Shown: positions 17,018 through 25,160 of the stretch, one piece after another
Layout: the number at the start of each line of letters is the position of its first letter
Numbering within the stretch: the first letter of the stretch is position 1
Origin: DASQFQ01 sp963805525
GTDB lineage: Bacteria > Actinomycetota > Thermoleophilia > Solirubrobacterales > Solirubrobacteraceae
Direction of reading: 5' to 3'
NCBI GenBank assembly: GCA_963805525.1
Contig: CAWDUT010000004.1
Location: forward strand, 558,001-622,000
Length of the DNA stretch: 64,000 nt
The notes under the pieces: model-generated
Seen by the model: only the letters and a program-made list of their open reading frames with translations
What the model was told of the DNA's origin: nothing
Database searches by the model: none
Position numbers and translations under genes: made by a program

Positions 17018-17136
17018 CGTGAAAGGTCTCCTCCTCGGTGGACTCCCTGTCACCGTACCCGGTGAGGTTGTCCCCAGACCCACGTTCGGCCCGCCCCATG
17101 GAAAGGGCGCGTAGCCGCCCGTAGAGTCGCGATCCG

Positions 17137-18357
17137 ATGCCGAGCGTCTGGCGCAGCAACCTCTACCTCCTCGCCTCCTTCCCGGTGGGGATCTTCACGT
17201 TCGTCTTCTTCGTGACGATGCTCTCGGTCGGCGTCTCACTGCTGATCATCTGGGTCGGCGTCCCGATCCTGATCGCCACCGTCGCGTCCACGAAGTTCTT
17301 CGCGGCCGGCGAGCGGCGGCGCGCGGGCTGGCTGCTGCGCGAGCCGATCCCCAGCCTCTACCTGCCGAGCCACCGCCGCGGCATGCTCGGCTACCTCCAC
17401 ACCGCGATCGGCGACGCCGCGATCTGGAAGGACATGCTGTGGCTGCTCATCCTGCTCCCGATCCTCGGGCTCGCGGGCTTCACGCTCGCCGTCTGCGCCT
17501 GGGGCGTGGCGCTCGGGATGGTGTTCCTGCCGCTCTGGTACTGGTCGGTGCCTGACGGCGTCGACTACGGCCTGTTCACGGTCGACAAGCTGCCGGAGGC
17601 GTTCGGGATGACGCTCGTCGGGCTCGTCCTGCTCGTGGTCGCGGCGCCGCTGACGCGCGCGGCCGGCTACGGCGTCGGGGCGCTCGCCCGCGGTGTGCTC
17701 GCCCCCAGCGAGCGCCGCCGCCTGATGGAGCTGGAGCGCACCCGGGCCGGCGCCGTCGACGCCCAGGCGGCGGAGCTGCAGCGGATCGAGCGCGATCTCC
17801 ACGACGGCGCGCAGGCGCGGCTGGTGGCGCTGGCGATGGACCTCGGCATGGCCCAGGAGAAGATGGCGACCGATCCTGAGGGCGCGCAGGTGCTGATCAC
17901 CGGCGCCCACAGCGAGGCCAAGAAGGCGATCGCCGAGCTGCGCGACCTCTCGCGCGGGATCTACCCCGCGATCCTCACCGACCGCGGGCTCGGGCCGGCG
18001 CTCTCGAGCATCGCGGCGCGCAACCCGGTCGAGGTGGCGCTCGACGTCGACCTCGACGAGCGGCTGCCGGCCGCCACCGAGGCGGCGGCGTACTTCGTCG
18101 CCGTGGAGGCGCTGACCAACGTCGCCAAGCACTCCCGCGCCTCCAAGGCGCGGGTGCGCATCGGCCGTCGTGCCGAGCTGCTGCGGGTGGAGATCGCGGA
18201 CGACGGCGACGGTGGCGCCGACGCCGACGGCGCGGGCCTGACCGGTCTGCGCCAGCGCGTCGAGGCGCTCGACGGGAGGCTCGCCGTGCAGTCCGGCGAC
18301 TTCGGGACCACGATCCGGGCGGAGCTGCCATGCGCATCGTCATCGCAGAAGACCTGA
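17137..18357 (+). CDS. Membrane sensor histidine kinase, NarL/DesK type
   Basis: 406 residues. Four hydrophobic segments in residues 10-190 match the DUF4131-like sensor half of actinobacterial kinases (VGIFTFVFFVTML, MLWLLILLPILGLAGF, VGLVLLVVAAPL). The HisKA_3 box is ERDLHDGAQARLVAL with phospho-acceptor His222. The HATPase_c domain follows, with EALTNVAKHSRA (N box) and ADDGDGGA-GLTGLRQRVEALDGRL (G boxes). The response regulator gene starts 28 bases before this gene ends, so the pair is translationally coupled. Stimulus unknown. Confidence 0.9.
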   Translation: MPSVWRSNLYLLASFPVGIFTFVFFVTMLSVGVSLLIIWVGVPILIATVASTKFFAAGERRRAGWLLREPIPSLYLPSHRRGMLGYLHTAIGDAAIWKDMLWLLILLPILGLAGFTLAVCAWGVALGMVFLPLWYWSVPDGVDYGLFTVDKLPEAFGMTLVGLVLLVVAAPLTRAAGYGVGALARGVLAPSERRRLMELERTRAGAVDAQAAELQRIERDLHDGAQARLVALAMDLGMAQEKMATDPEGAQVLITGAHSEAKKAIAELRDLSRGIYPAILTDRGLGPALSSIAARNPVEVALDVDLDERLPAATEAAAYFVAVEALTNVAKHSRASKARVRIGRRAELLRVEIADDGDGGADADGAGLTGLRQRVEALDGRLAVQSGDFGTTIRAELPCASSSQKT

Positions 18358-18974
18358 CGCTCCTGCGCGAGGGGCTGACCCGCCTGCTGCGCGACCGCGG
18401 GTGGGAGATCGTCGCGGCCGTCGACAACGGCCCGGCGCTCGTCGACGCGATCGTCGAGCACCGTCCCGACCTGGCGCTCGTCGACGTCCGCCTCCCGCCG
18501 TCGTTCACGGACGAGGGCGTGCGCGCGGCGATCGAGGCGCGCGAGCGCGTGCCCGGCACGCCCGTGCTGATCCTCTCCCAGTACGTCGAGGAGAGCTACG
18601 CCGGCGACCTGCTGGCCAGCGAGGAGGGCGGCGTCGGCTACCTGCTCAAGGACCGCGTCGCCGACGTCCGCCAGTTCACCGAGTCGCTCCAGCGCGTGGC
18701 CGGCGGCGGCACCGCGATGGACCCGGAGGTCGTCGCCCAGCTGCTCGGCCGCCGCGACAACCGCGGCCCGCTCGCCGAGCTGACCCCGCGCGAGGTCGAG
18801 GTGATCACGCTGATGGCCGAGGGCCGCTCCAACACCGGCATCGGGATGGAGCTGGGGATCTCGGCCAGCGCGATCGAGAAGCACGTCAAGCAGGTGTTCA
18901 TGAAGCTCGACCTGCCGCCGTCGGACAGCGACCACCGCCGCGTGCTCGCAGTACTCAAGTTCCTGGGCGGCTAG
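18330..18974 (+). CDS. NarL/LuxR-family response regulator
   Basis: 214 residues. Receiver domain 1-120 with acidic pocket EDLTLL, phospho-acceptor Asp52 (LALVDVRLP) and Lys in YLLKDRV. A LuxR HTH follows at about 148-205 (LTPREVEVITLMAEGRSNTGIGMELGIS, then IEKHVKQVFMKLDL). Partner of the overlapping kinase. Its 3' end overlaps by 20 bases the end of the convergent small membrane protein gene. Confidence 0.9.
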   Translation: MRIVIAEDLTLLREGLTRLLRDRGWEIVAAVDNGPALVDAIVEHRPDLALVDVRLPPSFTDEGVRAAIEARERVPGTPVLILSQYVEESYAGDLLASEEGGVGYLLKDRVADVRQFTESLQRVAGGGTAMDPEVVAQLLGRRDNRGPLAELTPREVEVITLMAEGRSNTGIGMELGISASAIEKHVKQVFMKLDLPPSDSDHRRVLAVLKFLGG

Positions 18975-19128
18975 CGGTCCTCGCGCTGCTCTGATTCCCC
19001 TTACCGCTGTGGCCGCCGCCGTCGTCGCGCTCGCCCGCGTTCGGCCCGAGCCTGGCGGTGACCACGACGATCGTGATCGCCGCGATCGCGAGCGCGACGA
19101 GCAGCGAGCCGAGGACCTGCCGGTTCAT
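18955..19128 (-). CDS. Small single-pass membrane protein
   Basis: 57 residues, ATG 19128, overlapping the preceding stop as ATGA. One transmembrane helix (LGSLLVALAIAAITIVVVTA) is followed by a Gly/Ser/charged tail of about 30 residues. Coupling to the four-helix protein upstream suggests that the two are made together and may interact. No family recognised. Confidence 0.5.
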   Translation of the reverse strand: MNRQVLGSLLVALAIAAITIVVVTARLGPNAGERDDGGGHSGKGNQSSARTASRPGT

Positions 19129-19553
19129 GACAGGAACTCCTCCGCCGAGCCGAACCAGGTCAGGGCGAGCAGGACGAACACGCGCGCGCCGAGCAGCGGC
19201 AGGAGGCGCCCCGCGGCGTGCCACCAGCGGATCACGACGACCTTGAGCGCGAGCACCACGAACAGCAGCCCGCCGGTGACGGCGTGGAAGGCGGCGTCGT
19301 CATCGCCGAGGTCCTCGCCCGCGACCGCCAGGCACAGCGCGCCGACGATCACGAGCAGCATGAGGATGGCGTCACCGGACGCGCGGTGGCCGCGGAAGGC
19401 GGGCTCGGCCTCCGGCACCTTCGGGCGCACCCAGCGGAACCCGACCGCCGCCAGCACGACCTGGTAGGCCGCCAGCGCGAAGGCGACCGAGGCCAGCACG
19501 GTCTTGACCTCCAGCGGGTTGCCGCGCGTGAGCGTGTCGACCAGGTCCTCCAT
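19125..19553 (-). CDS. Four-helix membrane protein, unknown function
   Basis: 142 residues from ATG 19553. Hydrophobic segments: VLASVAFALAAYQVVLAAVGF, DAILMLLVIVGALCLAV, AVTGGLLFVVLALKVVVI and LLPLLGARVFVLLALTWF. His in DDDAAFHAVTG and RWWHAAG resemble the heme-binding His pairs of small b-type cytochromes (DUF6529/DUF420-like), but that is only a resemblance. It lies 62 bp after recQ on the same strand and is coupled to the 57-residue gene. Confidence 0.55.
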   Translation of the reverse strand: MEDLVDTLTRGNPLEVKTVLASVAFALAAYQVVLAAVGFRWVRPKVPEAEPAFRGHRASGDAILMLLVIVGALCLAVAGEDLGDDDAAFHAVTGGLLFVVLALKVVVIRWWHAAGRLLPLLGARVFVLLALTWFGSAEEFLS

Positions 19554-19615
19554 GACCCCGTTGGGGTTCCCGCCCGCGCAGCGCGCCACACCCCCGCGCG
19601 GCGAGGGGATCGGCC

Positions 19616-21682
19616 TCAGAAGGCCGTGCTGAGCGCCAGCGGATAGACCGCGCCGGCGCCCTTGCCCCGCAGCTGGCCGGCCACCATCGCCAGCGTCCAG
19701 CCGCTGAAGCGGATGTCGTCGACGAGCAGACCGGCGCCCGGCGGCGGCGCGGCGGTGACCGCGAACGCGCCGCGCACGTTGGCGACCTGCTGGTGCGAGT
19801 TGGCCATCTCGCGCTGCGGCGGGCCGTCCGACACCCGCGCGAGCACGTCGGCGAACGGGATCCCCAGGCGCTCGGCCAGCGCGCGCCCGAAGCCGGGCAC
19901 CAGCTCGCCGCTGCGCTGCGACGGGATCGCCGCCACCCACGCGGGCCGCACGCCCCAGGCGCGCACGACCTCCGCCGCGGCGTCGACCAGCTCGTCGTCG
20001 AAGCGGCCCGCGCTGCGGCCGGCGCGCACGAGCGGATCCCACCCGCCGTCGCCGAGCCGGGCCAGCGCGCGGCCCTCCTCGGCGCGCACGCCGTCGGGGA
20101 TCTTGCGCATCGCGCCCTCGGCGTCGGGCGCCATCTTCTTGACCTCGAGCACCAGCGGGCGCGAGCGCAGGTGCAGCGCCGCCTCGCGCACGAGCGCCGG
20201 ATCGAGCGGCCCGGCGTAGCGCGGCCCCGCGCAGACCGAGCAGCGCCCGCAGTCCTCCGGCGCGGGGTCGTCGAGCTCCTCCTGCAGGGCGCGCATGAGG
20301 CAGCGCCCGTCCTCCCCGTACTGCGCCATCGCCTCCTGCTCGCGGCGCCGCAGCGCGGTGATGCGCTCGTAGCGCTCGGCGTCGTACTCCCAGCCGCTGC
20401 CCGACCGCGACAACCAGGTCGAGCCGTCGCGCTCGACGGCGCCCTCGACGTCGAGCACCTTCAGCATCGCGTCGACGCGGCCCTTGCCGAGGTTGACCTC
20501 GGCCATCAGCGCCTGCGTCGTCGCCCCGCCGTCGGCGATCCGCTCCAGCACGCGGTCGACGAGCTCGCGGCGCGGGAACGCCTGCTCGATGAAGAAGTCC
20601 TGGATCCGCTTGTCCTCCCGGCCGCGCAGCAGCACGACCTCGGCGCGCTCGATCGCCCGCCCCGCGCGGCCGACCTGCTGGTAGTAGGAGATGACGCTGC
20701 CCGGCGCCTGGTAGTGGACGACGAACCCGAGGTCGGGCTTGTCGTAGCCCATCCCGAGCGCGCTCGTGGCGACGACCGCCTTGAGGTCGTTGCGCAGCAG
20801 CCGCTCCTCGACCTCGATGCGGGCGTCCGTCGCGCTGTCCCCGCTGTAGGCCTCGGCGGCGATCCCGTGCCCGCTCAGCCACTCCGCGACCAGGTCGGCG
20901 TCGCGCTTCGTGAGCGTGTAGACGATGCCCGAGCCCGGCAGCTCCGGCAGGTGCTGCACGAGCCAGGCGAGCCGGTCGGCCTGGCCGGGGAGGTCGACGA
21001 CCTCGAAGCGCAGGCTCGTGCGCCCCAGCGGCCCGCGGTAGGTGCGCAGCGCGGCGGCACGGCCGACGCTCAGCTGCTCCTCGACATCGCCCACCACGCG
21101 GTCGTTGGCCGTCGCGGTCGTGCACAGCACCGGCACGCCCTCCGGCAGCCGCTCGAGCATGTCGGCGATCCGCCGGTAGTCGGGCCGGAAGTCGTGGCCC
21201 CAATCGGAGATGCAGTGCGCCTCGTCGACCACCAGCAGCCCGACCCGCTCGGCGAACAGCGGCAGCATCTCGGCGCGGAAGGTCGGATTGTTGAGCCGCT
21301 CGGGGCTGATCAGCAGCACGTCGACGGCGTCGGCCGCCAGCAGCGCCTGCACCTCCGCCCACGCGTCGCGGTTGGTCGAGTTGACCGTGTGCGCGCGGAT
21401 CCCGATCCGCTCCGCCGCCGCGACCTGGTTGCGCATCAGCGCCAGCAGCGGCGAGACGATCAGCGTCGGCCCGGCGCCGGCCTCGCGCCCCAGCGCGGTG
21501 GCGAGGAAGTAGACCGCCGACTTGCCCCAGCCCGTGCGCTGCACGCACAGCACGCGCGCGCGGTCGACCACGAGGTCGCGCACCGCCTCCAGCTGGTGCT
21601 CGCGGAAGGCGGCGCCCGGCCCCGCGAGCTCGCGCAGGAGTTCGGCGGCGCGGTCGTCGATGGCGGTGGCGGCGGTCGTCAT
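19616..21682 (-). CDS. recQ: RecQ-family DNA helicase with C-terminal phosphoribosyltransferase-like domain
   Basis: 688 residues from ATG 21682. Helicase motifs: Walker A RTGWGKS (Lys54), DEAHCISDWGHDFRPDYRR (motif II with the RecQ extension), TTATAND (III), SALGMGYDKPD (V) and QQVGRAGR (VI). The zinc-binding Cys set is RCLMRAL plus DCGRCSVC. In place of the HRDC domain, the last 170 residues end in a type I PRTase core: GLLVDDIRFSGWTLAMVAGQLRGKGA, i.e. a PRPP-loop-like LLVDD-x3-SG-T. A 3'-5' helicase in repair is sure; the tail's role is unknown. Confidence 0.88.
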   Translation of the reverse strand: MTTAATAIDDRAAELLRELAGPGAAFREHQLEAVRDLVVDRARVLCVQRTGWGKSAVYFLATALGREAGAGPTLIVSPLLALMRNQVAAAERIGIRAHTVNSTNRDAWAEVQALLAADAVDVLLISPERLNNPTFRAEMLPLFAERVGLLVVDEAHCISDWGHDFRPDYRRIADMLERLPEGVPVLCTTATANDRVVGDVEEQLSVGRAAALRTYRGPLGRTSLRFEVVDLPGQADRLAWLVQHLPELPGSGIVYTLTKRDADLVAEWLSGHGIAAEAYSGDSATDARIEVEERLLRNDLKAVVATSALGMGYDKPDLGFVVHYQAPGSVISYYQQVGRAGRAIERAEVVLLRGREDKRIQDFFIEQAFPRRELVDRVLERIADGGATTQALMAEVNLGKGRVDAMLKVLDVEGAVERDGSTWLSRSGSGWEYDAERYERITALRRREQEAMAQYGEDGRCLMRALQEELDDPAPEDCGRCSVCAGPRYAGPLDPALVREAALHLRSRPLVLEVKKMAPDAEGAMRKIPDGVRAEEGRALARLGDGGWDPLVRAGRSAGRFDDELVDAAAEVVRAWGVRPAWVAAIPSQRSGELVPGFGRALAERLGIPFADVLARVSDGPPQREMANSHQQVANVRGAFAVTAAPPPGAGLLVDDIRFSGWTLAMVAGQLRGKGAGAVYPLALSTAF

Positions 21683-21757
21683 TGGCTCTCGACACTAGGA
21701 CACCGGCCGGTCTTCTTCGCCCCCCGCCGACGGTCCGAGTTCTGGAAGGAGGTGAAG

Positions 21758-21787
21758 AGTCGAACGATTCCGGATTACCGGTACGCT
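21758..21787 (+). promoter_or_regulatory. Candidate Fur/PerR operator and -10 element before the Fur-catalase operon
   Basis: GTCGAACGATTCCGGATTA (from 21759) partly resembles the ATTCC-containing operators of actinobacterial FurA. TACGCT (21782-21787) is a possible -10 placed 7 bp before GTG 21795, which would make the transcript leaderless. No convincing -35 is visible. A GGAGGTGAAG stretch at 21750 is too far from the start to serve it. Confidence 0.3.
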
Positions 21788-21794
21788 CCGGGCG

Positions 21795-22253
21795 GTGACC
21801 TCGAGCAGTCATGCCGAACTGACCGCCGCGCTCCGCGACGCCGGTCTGCGCGTCACCAGCCCGCGCCTCGCCGTCCTCTCGGTGGTGATGGCCGGCAAGC
21901 ACATGACCGCCGAGCAGGTCGAGAGCGCGGCACGGGAGCGCGTCGGCGCGATCTCCACGCAGGCCGTCTACGACGTGCTCGGCGCGCTGACCCGCGGCGG
22001 CTTCCTGCGCAGGATCGAGCCGGCCGGCAGCCCCGCCCGCTACGAGACGCGCGTCGACGACAACCACCACCACCTGGTCTGCCGCTCGTGCGGCGCGATC
22101 AGCGACGTCGACTGCGTCATCGGGGATCCGCCGTGCGTGACGCCGGCGGACGCCCGCGGCTTCCTCGTCGACGAGGCCGAAGTCACGTTCTGGGGTCTGT
22201 GCCCCGACTGCCAGACATCCCCCACACACCAGGAGAAGGAGAGCGGCGCATGA
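21795..22253 (+). CDS. Fur/PerR-family regulator
   Basis: 152 residues from GTG 21795. The winged helix (LRDAGLRVTSPRLAVLSVV, then TAEQVESAARERVGAISTQAVYDVLGALTRGGFL) is followed by the metal-binding dimerisation domain: DNHHHLVCRSCG and a second pair in LCPDCQTS, so the structural zinc site is intact. The His-rich DNHHHLV segment forms the regulatory metal site. Coupling by ATGA to a catalase gene argues for a peroxide-sensing, PerR/FurA-like repressor of its own operon rather than a global iron regulator. Confidence 0.88.
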   Translation: MTSSSHAELTAALRDAGLRVTSPRLAVLSVVMAGKHMTAEQVESAARERVGAISTQAVYDVLGALTRGGFLRRIEPAGSPARYETRVDDNHHHLVCRSCGAISDVDCVIGDPPCVTPADARGFLVDEAEVTFWGLCPDCQTSPTHQEKESGA

Positions 22254-23707
22254 CCGACAAACCCCGCACCACGACCGACGCCGGCGCCCCGGTTGCCAGC
22301 GACGAGTTCTCCCTCACCGTCGGACCCGACGGCCCGATCCTGCTCCAGGACCAGTACCTGATCGAGCAGATGGCGAACTTCAACCGCGAGCGCATCCCCG
22401 AGCGCCAGCCGCACGCGAAGGGCTCGGGCGCGTTCGGCGTGTTCGAGACGACCGAGGACGTGAGCGCCTACACCAGCGCCGCCTTGTTCCAGCCCGGCGT
22501 CAAGACCGAGATGCTCGCGCGCTTCTCGACCGTCGCCGGTGAGAGCGGCAGCCCCGACACGTGGCGCGATCCGCGCGGCTTCGCGCTGAAGTTCTATACG
22601 TCCGAGGGCAACTACGACATGGTCGGCAACAACACGCCGGTCTTCTTCATCCGCGACCCGATGAAGTTCCAGCACTTCATCCGCAGCCAGAAGCGCCGCG
22701 CCGACAACGGCCTGCGCGACCACGACATGCAGTGGGACTTCTGGACGCTGTCACCCGAGTCCTCGCACCAGGTGACCTGGCTGATGGGCGACCGCGGGAT
22801 CCCCAAGACCTACCGGCACATGAACGGCTACTCGAGCCACACCTACATGTGGGTCAACGCCGCCGGCGAGAAGTTCTGGGTCAAGTACCACTTCAAGACC
22901 GACCAGGGCATCGACTTCCTGACCCAGGAGGAGGCCGACCGGATCGCCGGCGAGAGCCCCGACTACCACCGCCAGGACCTCTTCGACGCCATCCGCGAAG
23001 GCGACTTCCCGAGCTGGACGCTCCGCATGCAGATCATGCCCTTCGAGGAGGCCAGGACCTACCGGTTCAACCCCTTCGACCTGACCAAGGTCTGGCCGCA
23101 CAGCGACTACCCGCTGATCACGGTCGGGACCATGACGCTCAACCGCAACCTGACCGACTTCCACACCGAGATGGAGCAGGCGGCGTTCGAACCCAACAAC
23201 CTCGTCCCGGGGATCGGGCTGAGCCCCGACAAGATGCTGCTCGCGCGCGGCTTCTCCTACGCGGACGCGCACCGGGCGCGGCTCGGGGTCAACTACAAGC
23301 AGATCCCGGTCAACGAGCCCCACGTGGAGGTGCACAGCTACAGCAAGGACGGCGTCGGGCGGACGAAGAACGTCGCCGACCCGGTCTACGCGCCCAACTC
23401 CTACGGCGGCCCGAAGGCGGATCCCTCCGCGACGGACCAGGCGGGGCTGTGGGCGGCTGACGGCGACATGGTGCGGTCGGCCTACACGCCGCGGGCCGAC
23501 GACGACGACTTCGTCCAGGCCCGCATGCAGGTGCGCGACGTGCTCGACGACGACCAGCGCGAGCGGCTCGTCGCGAACGTGGCCGGGCACCTGTCGGCCG
23601 GCGTCTCGGACGCCGTCCTGGCCCGCGCCTTCCAGTACTGGAAGAACATCGACCAGGAGCTCGGCGACCGCATCGAGCAGGCCGTCGGAGCGACGGTCGG
23701 CGCCTGA
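22250..23707 (+). CDS. katA: Monofunctional heme catalase, small-subunit clade
   Basis: 485 residues; ATG 22250 overlaps the regulator stop (ATGA) after AGGAGAAGGAGAG. Active-site His55 lies in RIPERQPHAKGSGAFG and the Asn in NYDMVGNNTPVFFIRDP. The proximal heme ligand is Tyr337 in the signature RGFSYADAHRARLG. The length fits clade 3 catalases of about 480-500 residues. It breaks down hydrogen peroxide in the cytoplasm and is co-transcribed with its probable peroxide-responsive repressor. Confidence 0.95.
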   Translation: MTDKPRTTTDAGAPVASDEFSLTVGPDGPILLQDQYLIEQMANFNRERIPERQPHAKGSGAFGVFETTEDVSAYTSAALFQPGVKTEMLARFSTVAGESGSPDTWRDPRGFALKFYTSEGNYDMVGNNTPVFFIRDPMKFQHFIRSQKRRADNGLRDHDMQWDFWTLSPESSHQVTWLMGDRGIPKTYRHMNGYSSHTYMWVNAAGEKFWVKYHFKTDQGIDFLTQEEADRIAGESPDYHRQDLFDAIREGDFPSWTLRMQIMPFEEARTYRFNPFDLTKVWPHSDYPLITVGTMTLNRNLTDFHTEMEQAAFEPNNLVPGIGLSPDKMLLARGFSYADAHRARLGVNYKQIPVNEPHVEVHSYSKDGVGRTKNVADPVYAPNSYGGPKADPSATDQAGLWAADGDMVRSAYTPRADDDDFVQARMQVRDVLDDDQRERLVANVAGHLSAGVSDAVLARAFQYWKNIDQELGDRIEQAVGATVGA

Positions 23708-23721
23708 GGATCGTGACGGAC

Positions 23722-23743
23722 GGGCGCGGCTCCGGCCGCGCCC
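23722..23743 (+). terminator. GC-rich hairpin after the catalase gene
   Basis: GGGCGCGGC (23722-23730) and GCCGCGCCC (23735-23743) form a perfect 9-bp stem with a TCCG loop, 12 bases after the catalase stop. There is no U-tract, as often in very GC-rich actinobacteria, so factor-independent termination is only probable. Confidence 0.5.
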
Positions 23744-23778
23744 GATCGCGCCGCAGCGGCGGTTAGGGTCCAGGACCG

Positions 23779-24033
23779 GTGGCGTTCGTCTACCTCCTGC
23801 GCTGCGCCGACGGCTCGCTCTACTGCGGCTGGACCACGGACGTCGAGCGGCGCGTCGCGGCCCATAACACCGGCCGCGCGAGCCGCTACACGGCGCGCCG
23901 GCTGCCGGTCCAGCTGGCGGTCTCCTGGGAGCTCGAGTCGGAGCGCGCCGCACGTAGCCTCGAGTGGCGCATCAAGCAGCTGACCCGCACGCAGAAGCTG
24001 GCGCTGGTAGGCGGCGCCGCCCTGCCCGATTAA
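23779..24033 (+). CDS. GIY-YIG nuclease-domain protein (YhbQ/UPF0213-like)
   Basis: 84 residues from GTG 23779, a single GIY-YIG domain. FVYLLRCADGSLYCGWTTDVERRVAAHN holds the two conserved aromatics and the catalytic Arg, and TARRLPVQLAVSWELESERAARSLEWRIKQLTRTQK holds the conserved Glu. This is the stand-alone YhbQ type of small nuclease, with unsettled cellular role in DNA metabolism. It is preceded by the catalase terminator and stands alone. Confidence 0.9.
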   Translation: MAFVYLLRCADGSLYCGWTTDVERRVAAHNTGRASRYTARRLPVQLAVSWELESERAARSLEWRIKQLTRTQKLALVGGAALPD

Positions 24034-24083
24034 CCGCCCGGAAGCCACTGGCCGCGCCGCTTGGCCGCGGTTACCATCGCGTG

Positions 24084-25160
24084 GTGACTACCCCCCGAGT
24101 CACGCGTGTGGGCCCGGACCTGCACTGCGCCGGCCGAGTCGTCCCGATCTTCCGTATCACCGCCCTGACGGGGGCCTTCGCGGCGGTGGCGCTCGCCGTC
24201 TGGGAGGCCGACCGGCTCGGCGCCTCGCCCCGGGTCGAGCTCGCGCTCTGCCTCGGCGCGATGCTGACCTTCCTGGCGCTCGCGTTCGTGACCCAGGCGA
24301 TCGTGGGGCGCGAGGTGCTCATCTACTACCACCACGAGATCGCCGTGCTGGCGGTCACCGCGGCGGCGTGCCTCGTCGCCGGCGTCGCGGCGCCCGGCCG
24401 CTACCTCGACGCCACGGCGCTCGGCCTCGGCGCGTGCCTGGCGATCGGCCGGCTCGGCTGCCTCGCCGCGGGGTGCTGCCACGGGCGCCCGGGGCGGCAC
24501 GGTGTCGTCTACGGCGAGCACTACGCCTCGCACTTCCCGCCGTCGCTGCTCGGCGTGCGGCTCGTACCGGTGCCCGCGATCGAGAGCGCGCTCGTCGCGG
24601 CGATCGTCGTGACCGGGCTGGCGCTGGTCGCGGACGGAGCGGCGCCGGGCTCCGCGTTCGTCTTCTACGTCGACGCCTACGCCGTCGTGCGCTTCTTCCT
24701 CGAGGAGCTGCGCGGCGACGGCACGCGGCGCTACGCCCACGGCCTCTCCGAGGCGCAGTGGATCTCGCTCGCCCTGGTGCTCGCGACCGCGCTGCTCGCG
24801 CTCGCGGGCGTCACGCCGGGCGGCGCCCTCACGCTTGTGGCGCCCGCGCTGATCGGCAGCGCGGCGGCGGTCCTCGTGCGGCGCGCGCGGCGCGGCCGCG
24901 GGGACGTGCTGCACCCGCGCCACGCGCGCGAGCTCGCCGGCCTCGCACAGGCGCCGTCGCCGCGCGCGACGTCGCTCGGCGTCCTGGTCTCCAGGGGCGA
25001 CGAGCACTGGTCGCTCTCGCGCCGCCCGCGCCCGCTCTCGCAGCTGGAGGCGACGGTGCTCGCCGAGCAGCTGGTCGCCGTCCGCAGGCCCGACGGCCCG
25101 CCGCCGCAGGTGGTGCGCGGCACGGCTGATGTCTTCCACGTCCTGCTCCCCGGGCCCTGA
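24084..25160 (+). CDS. Prolipoprotein diacylglyceryl transferase-like membrane protein
   Basis: 358 residues from GTG 24084 (GTG 24081 also possible). Several transmembrane helices and the core IGRLGCLAAGCCHGRPGRHGVVYGEHY resemble the Lgt signature around the catalytic Arg/His (GR-G-x-x-x-G), followed by VPVPAIESAL as in Lgt. The C-terminal 100 residues are soluble and unfamiliar (RRARRGRGDVLHPRH, SLGVLVSRGDEHWSLSRR). It overlaps the giant DUF4157 gene as TGATG, so it is likely a dedicated partner rather than the housekeeping enzyme. Confidence 0.65.
   Translation: MTTPRVTRVGPDLHCAGRVVPIFRITALTGAFAAVALAVWEADRLGASPRVELALCLGAMLTFLALAFVTQAIVGREVLIYYHHEIAVLAVTAAACLVAGVAAPGRYLDATALGLGACLAIGRLGCLAAGCCHGRPGRHGVVYGEHYASHFPPSLLGVRLVPVPAIESALVAAIVVTGLALVADGAAPGSAFVFYVDAYAVVRFFLEELRGDGTRRYAHGLSEAQWISLALVLATALLALAGVTPGGALTLVAPALIGSAAAVLVRRARRGRGDVLHPRHARELAGLAQAPSPRATSLGVLVSRGDEHWSLSRRPRPLSQLEATVLAEQLVAVRRPDGPPPQVVRGTADVFHVLLPGP

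Noticed and set aside
19793..23707. 1304-codon plus-strand frame running from the recQ region into catalase
   Set aside because: Only the part from 22250 is the catalase. The rest is antisense to recQ and out of frame with the Fur gene, which has its own start and stop.
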